Below are positions 56,821-64,000 of a DNA stretch of 64,000 nucleotides, one piece after another. The notes under the pieces were generated by a model that was not told where the DNA came from, searched no databases, and saw nothing but the letters and a program-made list of their open reading frames with translations. The position numbers and the translations under genes were made by a program. The number at the start of each line of letters is the position of its first letter. Positions within the stretch are counted from its first letter, which is position 1. Source of the stretch: Pseudonocardia cypriaca (GTDB taxonomy: Bacteria > Actinomycetota > Actinomycetes > Mycobacteriales > Pseudonocardiaceae); contig NZ_VFPH01000002.1 of the NCBI RefSeq assembly GCF_006717045.1, positions 124,001 to 188,000 of the forward strand. Direction: 5' to 3'.

Positions 56821-57704
56821 GCGCGGGGCCGCAGGGAGAGGATCTCCCGCGCCTCGTCCGGCGTGGCCACCTCGGCGCCCATCGCCTCGATGATCGTGAC
56901 CGCGTTGGCGACGAGCGCCGCGTTGCCGACCTTGTTGCCGCGCCCGAGGTAGAGGTTGTCCTCCAGCCCGACGCGGACGTGCCCGCCGAGCAGCACCGAC
57001 TGCGCCACCCACGGCATCTGCATCCGGCCGATCGCGAAGGACGCCCACACCACGCCGGGCGGGATCTGCGCCACCATCGCCGCCAGCAGCGCCGGCTCCG
57101 CGGGCGCGCCGTAGGGAATCCCCATGCACAGCTGGTACATCCCGGGCCGGTCGATCAGGCCCTCTTCGAGGAGCTTGTTGGCGAACCAGAGGTGCCCGGT
57201 ATCGAAGATCTCCAGCTCGGGACGGACGCCGAGCTCCTGGATCCGCTTGGCGCCTGCGCGCAGCATGTCCGGCGTGCTGACGTAGACCAGGCTGCCCTCG
57301 CCGAAGTTCAGGCTGCCGCAGTCGAGCGTGCAGATGTCGGGCAGCAGATCCTCGACGTGCGCGAGCCGCTCGATCCCGTTGACCAGGTCGGTGCCCTCGG
57401 CGAACCCGGACGGGTCCTCGGGGTCGAGGAATAGGTCCCCGCCCATGCCGGCCGTCGTGTTGATCACGACGTCCACGTCGCTCTCCCGCAGCCGCCGCAC
57501 CACCTCCCGGTACAGCGCCACGTCGCGCGATCCGGCGCCGGTCTGCGGGTCGCGCACGTGGACGTGCACGACGGCCGCCCCCGCCCGGGCGGCCTCGATC
57601 CCGGACTCGGCGATCTGCTCCGGGGTGACCGGCACGTGCTCGGACTTCCCCACGGTGTCCCCGGCACCGGTCAGCGCGCAGGTGATGACGACCTTGCGGT
57701 TCAA
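56817..57704 (-). CDS. cdhC: BKACE-family dehydrocarnitine cleavage enzyme
   Basis: A 295-residue beta-keto acid cleavage enzyme (DUF849). The zinc ligands His47 and His49 are in AAVVHVHVRDPQTG, and HVRVGLEDNLYLGRG carries the conserved Glu-Asp-Asn. It cleaves 3-dehydrocarnitine with acetyl-CoA to give betainyl-CoA and acetoacetate. DLFLDPEDPSGF and PDICTLDCGSLNF match the DUF849 core; function is assigned from adjacency to lcdH and the thioesterase, the same trio as cdhABC in Pseudomonas aeruginosa. ATG 57704 lies 10 nt after the ATPase stop. Confidence 0.88.
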   Translation of the reverse strand: MNRKVVITCALTGAGDTVGKSEHVPVTPEQIAESGIEAARAGAAVVHVHVRDPQTGAGSRDVALYREVVRRLRESDVDVVINTTAGMGGDLFLDPEDPSGFAEGTDLVNGIERLAHVEDLLPDICTLDCGSLNFGEGSLVYVSTPDMLRAGAKRIQELGVRPELEIFDTGHLWFANKLLEEGLIDRPGMYQLCMGIPYGAPAEPALLAAMVAQIPPGVVWASFAIGRMQMPWVAQSVLLGGHVRVGLEDNLYLGRGNKVGNAALVANAVTIIEAMGAEVATPDEAREILSLRPRA

Positions 57705-57714
57705 CGTGCCCCCC

Positions 57715-59514
57715 TCAGCCGACGGCCGGCGAGTTGCCGATCAGCCGCTTCGTGTACTCCTGCTTCGGCGAGTCGAGCACCTCGACCACGAACCCCGACT
57801 CGACCAGCTCGCCACCGTTGAGCACCTGCACCCGCGCCGCGATCGAGCGGACGAGGGCCAGGTTGTGGGTGACGAACAGCATGCTGATCCCGCGGCTCTG
57901 CCGGAGGTCGTCCAGGAGCGCCACGATCGAGCCCTGCACCGACACGTCCAGCGCCGAGGTGATCTCGTCGCAGACCAGCAGGTCCGGCTCGGCGGCCAGC
58001 GCCCGCGCGATCGCCACCCGCTGCCGCTCGCCACCGGAGAGCCGGTCGGTGCGCAGGTCGAGCACGGTCGGGCCGAGCGCCACCGCGTCCAGGAGCTCCA
58101 CCACCCGGTCCCGCACCGCCTTGCCCTTCGCGATGCCGAACAGCTCCATCGGGCGGGCCACGATCTGGGCGATCGTCAGGCGCGGGTTCAGCGAGAGGTA
58201 CGGGTTCTGGAAGATGTACTGGATCCGCTTGCGGTCCTCCACGCTGCGGGCCCGCGCGCCCTTGGCGAGGGCGCGCCCGTCGAACCTCACCTCGCCGCTC
58301 CACTCCTTGTGCAGGCCGCCGATGCACCGCGAGATCGTGGTCTTGCCGCTGCCCGACTCCCCGACCAGCGCCACCACCTCGGCCCTCGCCACGTCGAAGC
58401 CGACGCCGTGCACGACCTCCTTGTGGCCGTAGAACACGTGCAGGTCCTCGACGGTGAGGACGATGTCCCGCTTCTTGTTCGGGTCGGTGTCGTGCGTGTT
58501 GCCGCGGTTGATGTCCCAGGTGCCGATCTCGCCGACGCGGATGCACTTCGCCGTGTGGTCCGGGCCGACCTGGACGTCCGGCGGGTCGATCTGCGTGCAG
58601 CGGTCGCGGACGTACTCGCAGCGGTCGTGGAACCGGCAGCCGGCCGGGCGGCGCCCCGGGCCCGGCGTGCTGCCCGGGATGCCGGTGAGCGCACGGGCCC
58701 GGGACAGGTGCGGGATGGCGTCCAGCAGCGCCCGCGTGTACGGGTGTGCCGGCTGGGAGAACATGACCTCGCGCGGGCCGAGCTCGATGATCCGTCCGGC
58801 GTACATCACGGCGACCCGGTCGGCGATGTTCGCGACGACGGCCAGGTCGTGGGTGACGTACAGCGCCGCCACCCGGTAGCTGCGGCACAGCTCGGCCATC
58901 GTGCGCAGCACCATGCCCTGGGTGGTGACGTCCAGGCCGGTGGTCGGCTCGTCGAGGACGAGCACCTTCGGCCGGGGCAGGAACGCCATCGCCAGTGCGA
59001 CGCGCTGCACCTGGCCGCCGGACAGCTGGTGCGGGTAGCGGGCGAGGAACTCGTCGTCGTCGGGCAGGCCCACCTCGCGCAGCCCTGCCCTGGCGCGTTC
59101 GAGGCGCTCCTCGGTGGTGCCGATGCCGTGCAGCTCGAGGAGCTCGACGATCTGGCGCCCGATCCGGATGGCCGGGTTGAGCGCGGCGCCGGGGTCCTGC
59201 GGCACGTACGCGATCTTCATGCCGCGGATCGGGCGGACCTGCTCCCACGGCATCGCCAGGATGTCCTGGCCCTCGAACAGGAGGCTGCCGCGCTCGATGA
59301 ACGCTCCCTGGCGCGCGTAGCCCAGGATCGCCGTGCCGGCCGTGGTCTTGCCGGAGCCGGACTCGCCGACCAGCCCGACCACCTCACCGGCGCGCAGCTC
59401 GAGGCTGATCTCGTCGACGACGTCGACCGTGTCGTCACCCGGGCGTCCGCTGAGCGCAACCCGCAGGTCGGAGAGCGTGCACCCCGCCCCTGCATCGTTC
59501 ACCGTGGTGGTCAT
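57715..59514 (-). CDS. ABC transporter ATPase, fused DppD-DppF type
   Basis: A 599-residue protein with two complete ABC domains in one chain. Walker A GESGSGKTT occurs twice (about residues 52 and 377). The signatures are LSGGQVQRV and LSGGERQRV, and Walker B ends are VLVLDEPTTG and LLVCDEITSA (here Ile replaces the Pro after Glu in the second). The linker contains a Cys-rich oligopeptide-type C-terminal segment, CRFHDRCEYVRDRC. It powers the importer built from the two permeases. ATG 59514 overlaps the DppC-type stop by 4 nt. Confidence 0.93.
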   Translation of the reverse strand: MTTTVNDAGAGCTLSDLRVALSGRPGDDTVDVVDEISLELRAGEVVGLVGESGSGKTTAGTAILGYARQGAFIERGSLLFEGQDILAMPWEQVRPIRGMKIAYVPQDPGAALNPAIRIGRQIVELLELHGIGTTEERLERARAGLREVGLPDDDEFLARYPHQLSGGQVQRVALAMAFLPRPKVLVLDEPTTGLDVTTQGMVLRTMAELCRSYRVAALYVTHDLAVVANIADRVAVMYAGRIIELGPREVMFSQPAHPYTRALLDAIPHLSRARALTGIPGSTPGPGRRPAGCRFHDRCEYVRDRCTQIDPPDVQVGPDHTAKCIRVGEIGTWDINRGNTHDTDPNKKRDIVLTVEDLHVFYGHKEVVHGVGFDVARAEVVALVGESGSGKTTISRCIGGLHKEWSGEVRFDGRALAKGARARSVEDRKRIQYIFQNPYLSLNPRLTIAQIVARPMELFGIAKGKAVRDRVVELLDAVALGPTVLDLRTDRLSGGERQRVAIARALAAEPDLLVCDEITSALDVSVQGSIVALLDDLRQSRGISMLFVTHNLALVRSIAARVQVLNGGELVESGFVVEVLDSPKQEYTKRLIGNSPAVG

Positions 59515-60338
59515 CGATCGCCCCGTCCCGCGAGCTGTGCGATCCCGTCGGCCATCAGGTTGGTGCCGACGGTGAAGATGCCGATCACGATCACGGGCGC
59601 GAGCACGCCCCACGGCTGCACCAGCAGCGCCAGCCGGTTCTCGTTGATCATCTGCCCCCAGTCGGCCGCGCCGGGGTTGGCGGCGAACCCGAGGAAGCCG
59701 ATGCCCGCGACCATGCCGATCGAGTAGGTGAGCCGCAGCCCGGCCTCGGCGAGCAGCGGGGCGTTCATGTTGGGCAGGACCTCGGCCAGGATCACCCGCA
59801 GCCGCGACTCCCCCAGCGCCTCGGCGGAGTGCACGAAGTCTCGGGACACGATGCCCAGCGCCACCCCGCGGGCCACCCGCGCCACGCGCGGGGCGTGCGA
59901 GACGCCGACCAGCAGCACGATCATCCACCATGCCGGCTGGTCGACGGCGGTGAGCACGAGCAGCGCGAGCAGGATCTGCGGGAACGCGAGCGCGACGTCG
60001 TTCACCCGCATGATCGCCTCGTCGAGCCAGCCGCCCGCGTAGGCGGCGACGACCCCGATGATGATCCCGAGCACCATGCCGAGCGCGGTGGCCAGCACCG
60101 AGATCGCGAGGATCGACCCACCGCCGGCCAGCACGCGGCTCCACACGTCCTGGCCGAGGTAGTCGGTGCCCAGCCACGAGCCCTCCATCGTGAAGGGCTT
60201 GCCGACGATCTCGTTCTCGCCGTAGGGGGCGAGCCACGGCCCGATGATCGCGACCAGCGCGACCACGAGAGTGATCACCAGACCCGTGACCAGCCGCCGT
60301 TGCCGCCCGATCCGGCGGGTCGTGGTCATGATGCTCAT
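59511..60338 (-). CDS. ABC transporter permease, DppC/OppC type
   Basis: A 275-residue permease with six membrane segments. The N-terminal cytoplasmic RRIGRQRRL is followed by the first helix and a periplasmic loop with GTDYLGQDVWSRVLAGG, the classical OppC motif. The EAA loop is SAEALGESRLRVILAEVLPN. ATG 60338 overlaps the DppB stop by 4 nt; a second in-frame ATG (60329) is available. The start lies in a small palindrome (GTCATGA TGC TCATGAC, 60325-60341). Confidence 0.92.
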   Translation of the reverse strand: MSIMTTTRRIGRQRRLVTGLVITLVVALVAIIGPWLAPYGENEIVGKPFTMEGSWLGTDYLGQDVWSRVLAGGGSILAISVLATALGMVLGIIIGVVAAYAGGWLDEAIMRVNDVALAFPQILLALLVLTAVDQPAWWMIVLLVGVSHAPRVARVARGVALGIVSRDFVHSAEALGESRLRVILAEVLPNMNAPLLAEAGLRLTYSIGMVAGIGFLGFAANPGAADWGQMINENRLALLVQPWGVLAPVIVIGIFTVGTNLMADGIAQLAGRGDR

Positions 60339-61366
60339 GACGTGATCGCCGTCCTCGCTCGCGGGGTGAACAGGATGGACAGGACGTCGGCGAGCAGGTT
60401 GACCCCCACGTAGACCGCGGCGATCACCATGGCCAGCACCTGCACCATCGGGAAGTCGGAGTTGCGGACGGAGTCGACGAGGCTCGCCCCGATCCCGGGG
60501 TAGGAGAACAGGTACTCGACGATCACGATGCCGCCCGCTAGCCACGCCAGCTGCAGCGCGATCACCTGGATGCCCGGGACGATCGCGTTGAGCAGGGCGT
60601 GCTTGCGCATGACGATGCGCTCGGGCACGCCCTTGAGCCGGGCCAGCTCGACGTAGTCGGAGTCGAGCACCTCCAGGAGGCTGGAGCGCACGATCCGGGC
60701 CACGTACGGCGCCACCGCGATCACCAGCGTGAGGACCGGCAGGATCATCGACGCCGGGACGAACCAGGGTGGGGCGCCACCGCCCGCGATCGTGACAGCG
60801 GGCAACAGGTGCATGACCGTGGTGGAGAACAGCGCCACCAGCAGGATGCCGACCACGAACTCGGGCAGCCCGGCCAACGTGATCATCACGATCTGGATCA
60901 CGCCGTCGGTGCGCTTGCCGCGGTTGTTGGCCGAGACCATCGCGATGCCGAAGGCCACCGGGATCATCACGATCGCCGACACGATCACCAGCACCGCGGA
61001 GTTGACGATCCGGTCGCCGACCAGCTCGCCGACCGGCAGGCCGTTGGCGACCGAGTTGCCGAGGTCGCCGGTGAGCAGCCCGCCCAGCCACTCGAAGTAC
61101 CGGACGATCACCGGCCGGTCGAGGTGCAGCTCGGCCTGCAGGGCGGCCACCCGTTCCGGGCTGGAGGCGTAGTCCTTGCCCAGGATCGCCCGCACCGGGT
61201 CGCCCAGCGCCGCGGTGGCGAAGAAGACCAGCACCGAGCACAGCCACAGCGTCAGTACGGCCAGGCCGATGCGGCGGGCGAACCACTTGAGCCAGGCGGA
61301 GCCGGCCCGGGCGGGGGGCCTGACCGGGGTCTCGGTCGCCTGGTCGGACGTCAGGAGGTCGGTCAC
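60335..61366 (-). CDS. ABC transporter permease, DppB/OppB type
   Basis: A 343-residue permease with six membrane segments and an N-terminal cytoplasmic tail of about 30 residues. After helix one, LGDPVRAILGKDYASSPERV and LHLDRPVIVRYFEWLGGLLTGDLGNSV are OppB hallmarks. The EAA loop is DYVELARLKGVPERIVMRKH, followed by VEYLFSYPGIGASLVDSV. GTG 61366 is chosen because AGGAG lies 5 nt upstream; GTG 61372 would be too close. The stop overlaps the DppC start. Confidence 0.92.
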   Translation of the reverse strand: MTDLLTSDQATETPVRPPARAGSAWLKWFARRIGLAVLTLWLCSVLVFFATAALGDPVRAILGKDYASSPERVAALQAELHLDRPVIVRYFEWLGGLLTGDLGNSVANGLPVGELVGDRIVNSAVLVIVSAIVMIPVAFGIAMVSANNRGKRTDGVIQIVMITLAGLPEFVVGILLVALFSTTVMHLLPAVTIAGGGAPPWFVPASMILPVLTLVIAVAPYVARIVRSSLLEVLDSDYVELARLKGVPERIVMRKHALLNAIVPGIQVIALQLAWLAGGIVIVEYLFSYPGIGASLVDSVRNSDFPMVQVLAMVIAAVYVGVNLLADVLSILFTPRARTAITS

Positions 61367-61439
61367 GCCCACTCCTCGCTTGCGCTCGTCGCGGGCGTGC
61401 CCGGCGGTGCTGTGTCGAATGATGACCTCGCAAGCTCGG

Positions 61440-63002
61440 TCATGTCTGCCTCACGAAGGATGCTCGGGAGAACCGGAAGTTGGAGCACGGCAGGTACCGG
61501 TGCGGTTCGAGGCCCTGGACCAGGTTGGAGTAGGCGTCGAGCTGGCGCTTGAAGCCCCAGATGATGTAACCGCCGGTCTCGTACTCGATCACCTGTGCGT
61601 CGTGCAGGAGCTGGGTGCGCCGCGCCGGGTCCGGCTCCCGCTTGGCCTGCTCGATCAACGCGGTGAACGTCGGGTCCTCGAAGTGGGTCTCGTTGTAGGT
61701 GGCGCCCTTCACCGACGAGGTGGCCACCTGCGGGATGTAGTTGCGGGTGTTCCAGAAGTCCTGGGCGAAGTTCCAGGACAGGTACCGGTCGCCGTAGAAG
61801 ACGTTGGCGTCGGCCTTGTTCAGCCGCACCGTGACGCCCGCCTTGCGGGCCTGCTCGACGAACAGGTTGGCCGACTCGACCGCGCCTGCGCCGACGGCGC
61901 TGGAGGTGACCAGCTCGACGTCGAGGTTCTCCTGCCCGGCCTGCCGCAGCAGCGACTTCGCCTGGTCGATGTCCTGCACGCGCTGCGGCAGGTCGCTCGC
62001 GTACGCCGGGTCGAACGGGGCGTACAGGTCGTTGCCGAGGATGCCGAAGCCGTTGAGCGCCTGGTCGATCATCTGCTGCCGGTCGACGATGAGCCGCAGC
62101 GCCTGCCGCACCCGCACGTCGGAGAACGGCGCGACGTCGACCCGCATCGTGAACGGCACCCACGCCCCGGTCTCGGAGACCAGCGGGGAGGCGCCCTGCT
62201 GCTCGATCGTGCCTGCGAGGTAGTTGGGCAGGTTGTCGATGCTCTGCACCTGGCCGGCGAGCAGGGCGTTGACCTTGGCCGCGTCGTCGGCGAAGTCGTA
62301 GATGAACAGCTCGTCGACCCACGCCGGGCCGTCCCAGTAGTTCTCGTGCCGGACGAACTGGGAGAGCTGGCCCGGGACGAAGTGCTTGTAGGCGAACGGT
62401 CCGGTGCCCACCGGGCGGGAGACGTCGAAGTCGGTGGGGATGATCCCGACGGTGTACTCGGCGAGCAGCTGGTCGAGCACCGCGTACGGGGAGTTCAGCT
62501 GCAGCACGATCGTCCGGGGATCGACGACGGTGGAGTTGTTCAGCTCGAGGACGGTGGCGAGCTCCGTGCCACCGGAGCCGGTGTTGTTCGGGTCGGTGAC
62601 CGTCGCCAGGCTGTGCATGACGTCCTCGGCCGTGACCGTCTTGCCGTGGTGGAACTCCACGCCCTCCCGGATCCGGATCGTCCACTGCGTGTTGTCGGCG
62701 TTCGGGGTGACCGACTCGGCCACGGACGGCTCGATCTCGTAGTTCGGGTCCCACCGCAGGAGCGGCTCGTACAGCTGCATGCAGCGGCTGATGTCCGGGT
62801 TCGTGACCGGGAAGTACGGCTCGAGCGTGTCCTTCAGCCCACCGCCGGTTGCACCGTGGCTGTACACCCCGCCGCGGACCGGCGGCGTGCCCGGATCCGG
62901 CCGGCTCGGCACGGCGCTGCAACCGGGCAGGCCGGCGAGGGCGGCCCCGGTGAGCAGGCCGAGCTTCAGCACATCTCGACGGGACGCCGTTGTCTGTCGC
63001 AT
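61440..63002 (-). CDS. extracellular solute-binding protein, family 5
   Basis: A 520-residue family 5 (peptide/opine/nickel) binding protein. The signal has twin Arg (ASRRDVLKLGLL) and a lipobox-like LPGC at residue 28, so it may be Tat-exported and lipid-anchored. The mature protein has QLYEPLLRWDPNYEIEPSVA, then VEFHHGKTVTAEDVMHSL, GTGPFAYKHF and SDVRVRQALRLIVDRQQMID, all family motifs. With a dedicated carnitine operon downstream, the ligand may be carnitine, gamma-butyrobetaine or a derivative; that is inference. ATG 63002 is the operon's first start. Confidence 0.9.
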   Translation of the reverse strand: MRQTTASRRDVLKLGLLTGAALAGLPGCSAVPSRPDPGTPPVRGGVYSHGATGGGLKDTLEPYFPVTNPDISRCMQLYEPLLRWDPNYEIEPSVAESVTPNADNTQWTIRIREGVEFHHGKTVTAEDVMHSLATVTDPNNTGSGGTELATVLELNNSTVVDPRTIVLQLNSPYAVLDQLLAEYTVGIIPTDFDVSRPVGTGPFAYKHFVPGQLSQFVRHENYWDGPAWVDELFIYDFADDAAKVNALLAGQVQSIDNLPNYLAGTIEQQGASPLVSETGAWVPFTMRVDVAPFSDVRVRQALRLIVDRQQMIDQALNGFGILGNDLYAPFDPAYASDLPQRVQDIDQAKSLLRQAGQENLDVELVTSSAVGAGAVESANLFVEQARKAGVTVRLNKADANVFYGDRYLSWNFAQDFWNTRNYIPQVATSSVKGATYNETHFEDPTFTALIEQAKREPDPARRTQLLHDAQVIEYETGGYIIWGFKRQLDAYSNLVQGLEPHRYLPCSNFRFSRASFVRQT

Positions 63003-63024
63003 GATGCGAACCCCCTCGGAGTAA

Positions 63025-63040
63025 TGTGAACGTAGTCACA
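63025..63040. promoter_or_regulatory. inverted repeat between operon and IclR gene
   Basis: TGTGA at 63025-63029 and TCACA at 63036-63040 form a dyad with a 6-nt spacer, 23 bp before the start of the binding protein and 42 bp before that of the IclR regulator. It is a good candidate for the repressor site controlling the divergent genes. Confidence 0.5.
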
Positions 63041-63081
63041 CGGGGGTGGACCGTCAATGCGGGTGATCAGGATGTTGCGTC

Positions 63082-63888
63082 GTGGAAACACGTGAGCCGG
63101 CGGCGTCCGTCCGGATCCAGTCGGTCGACCGTGCGGTGGACCTCCTGCTCGCCGTGGCGGCCGCGCAGCCGGAGGCGGCCACCGTCCCGGCGCTGGCGCG
63201 CGCGTGCGGGCTCAACCGGGCCACGGCGTGGCGCCTGCTCAAGACCCTGCAGGTACGCGGCCTGGTGGCCGTGGACGGGTCGACCGGCCGCTACTCGATC
63301 GGGCTCACCACGATGGAGCTCGGCAACGCGGCCGGACCGGACGCGCTGATCGCCGCGGCCCGCCCGATCCTCGAGCGGATGTGCGAGCAGACCGGGGAGA
63401 CCGCCTCCCTCGCCGTGCCGGGGATGGGCGGGCTGACCTACCTCGACGAGGTCACGCCGACCGCCGTGCTCACCGCGAGCTGGCTCGGTCGCTCGGTGCC
63501 GCTGCACGCCACCTCCACGGGCAAGGCGCTGCTCGCCTTCCTGCCCGCCCCGCAGGTGCGCCGTGTGCTGGCCGGCCCGCTGACCCGGTTCACCGACACC
63601 ACCATCACCGACGCCGACGCGCTGGCCGCCGAGCTGACGGTCACCCGCGACCGCGGGTACGGCGTGTGCGCGGGCGAGCTGGAGTCGTCGCTGTACGGCG
63701 TGTCCGCACCGGTGCTCGACCGGAACGCGCGGCCGCTCGCCGTGCTCTCCGTCTGGGGCCCGCGCGACCGGGTCACGCCGGAGCGGTTCGCCGAGCTGGG
63801 GCACGTGGCCGTTCGGGCGGCAGGAGAGATCGGCTCGGCCCGCCACGGCGGTGGTGGACACCACCCCGGAGCCCCGATCGTGGCGTGA
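63082..63888 (+). CDS. IclR-family regulator of the carnitine operon
   Basis: A 268-residue IclR regulator. The N-terminal winged helix (residues about 10-75) has RIQSVDRAVDLLLAVAAAQP, VPALARACGLNRATAWRLLK and TGRYSIGLTTMELG. The effector domain has PLHATSTGKALLAFLP and GVCAGELESSLYGVSAPVLD, the usual ligand-pocket motifs. It is divergent from the 12-gene operon starting at 63002 with a 79-bp gap, so it is the likely sensor of a quaternary amine or pathway intermediate. Start GTG 63082; nothing certain follows to the right edge. Confidence 0.9.
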   Translation: METREPAASVRIQSVDRAVDLLLAVAAAQPEAATVPALARACGLNRATAWRLLKTLQVRGLVAVDGSTGRYSIGLTTMELGNAAGPDALIAAARPILERMCEQTGETASLAVPGMGGLTYLDEVTPTAVLTASWLGRSVPLHATSTGKALLAFLPAPQVRRVLAGPLTRFTDTTITDADALAAELTVTRDRGYGVCAGELESSLYGVSAPVLDRNARPLAVLSVWGPRDRVTPERFAELGHVAVRAAGEIGSARHGGGGHHPGAPIVA

Positions 63889-64000
63889 CCCGTTGGGTTG
63901 CGTCGCACCAGAGGGCGACCGAGGTGACGTCCGGCGGCAATGGACGGGACCTCCGTCCCTGCCGATGCCGACCACGCTCGGCGCACGCTGGACGGGAGCC

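Noticed and set aside
63067..63986. 302-residue antisense frame over the IclR gene
   Set aside because: Composition is typical of a shadow frame (Arg/Gly/His/Val-rich), and the sense strand encodes a clear IclR protein.
63889..64000. Possible start of a next gene at ATG 63965
   Set aside because: Only 12 codons are available before the window ends; no motif or ribosome-binding site supports it.
1..64000. CRISPR arrays, rRNA genes, classical insertion sequences or phage genes
   Set aside because: Read-through of the window showed no regularly spaced repeats, no rRNA-like stretches and no transposase, integrase or phage structural protein motifs.

Overview
The window is chromosomal DNA of a high-GC actinomycete. 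Codon third positions are almost all G/C, GTG starts are frequent, neighbouring genes often overlap by 4 nt (ATGA/GTGA), and there is an F420-type luciferase-like oxidoreductase and a 13E12-type DUF222/HNH gene. Pseudonocardia or another member of the Pseudonocardiales fits best; this is inferred from style and gene content, not from a marker gene. No rRNA, certain tRNA, CRISPR array, phage or classical transposase was found.

Layout. 0-8 kb is a mixed region: a partial RidA gene facing an HxlR regulator, a lone receiver domain, a decayed carboxylesterase next to an intact one, an erythromycin-esterase-type lipoprotein, a zinc alcohol dehydrogenase and a PaiB-type protein. 8.1-16.2 kb is a sugar ABC-uptake operon (2-hydroxyacid dehydrogenase, DUF2264 protein, binding lipoprotein, two permeases, DUF624 protein) divergent from a DeoR/LacI-hybrid regulator. 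16.2-21.8 kb is a tightly overlapped homoprotocatechuate (4-hydroxyphenylacetate) meta-cleavage operon: hpaD, hpaE, a DapA-like lyase, a GntR regulator and an unusual FAH-RraA fusion. 21.9-32 kb holds an HxlR-SCP2 regulator facing a flavin-type protein and an atypical SDR, an ECF sigma factor after an F420/NmrA/DHFR operon, an alpha-L-rhamnosidase, a secreted EEP-family protein and an EamA exporter facing a LysR regulator.

33-41 kb is a glycan/cell-envelope-like cluster: DUF2064, methyltransferase, sugar epimerase, two-component system, GT2, cytochrome-b/molybdopterin fusion, membrane protein and a large polytopic protein. Gene types and sizes recall the Rv0536-Rv0541c (MtxS/MtxT) locus of Mycobacterium tuberculosis. 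41-46 kb has two alpha/beta hydrolases, two LysR regulators and another EamA exporter. 45.8-47.9 kb is a 13E12-type HNH gene between long inverted-repeat arms, an apparent mobile or recombining unit.

47.9-63.9 kb is the most coherent block: one probable 12-gene operon running leftwards from a divergent IclR regulator. It encodes a peptide/opine-type ABC importer followed by a complete-looking route from gamma-butyrobetaine and L-carnitine to glycine betaine. The steps are an ADP-forming acyl-CoA synthetase, an acyl-CoA dehydrogenase, CaiD, carnitine dehydrogenase, dehydrocarnitine cleavage enzyme (BKACE) and betainyl-CoA thioesterase. The operon ends with a 994-residue DUF3604/PHP protein that has an N-terminal His-Gly repeat, and a SUKH-like protein. 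A perfect 23-bp inverted repeat sits in frame inside the synthetase gene.
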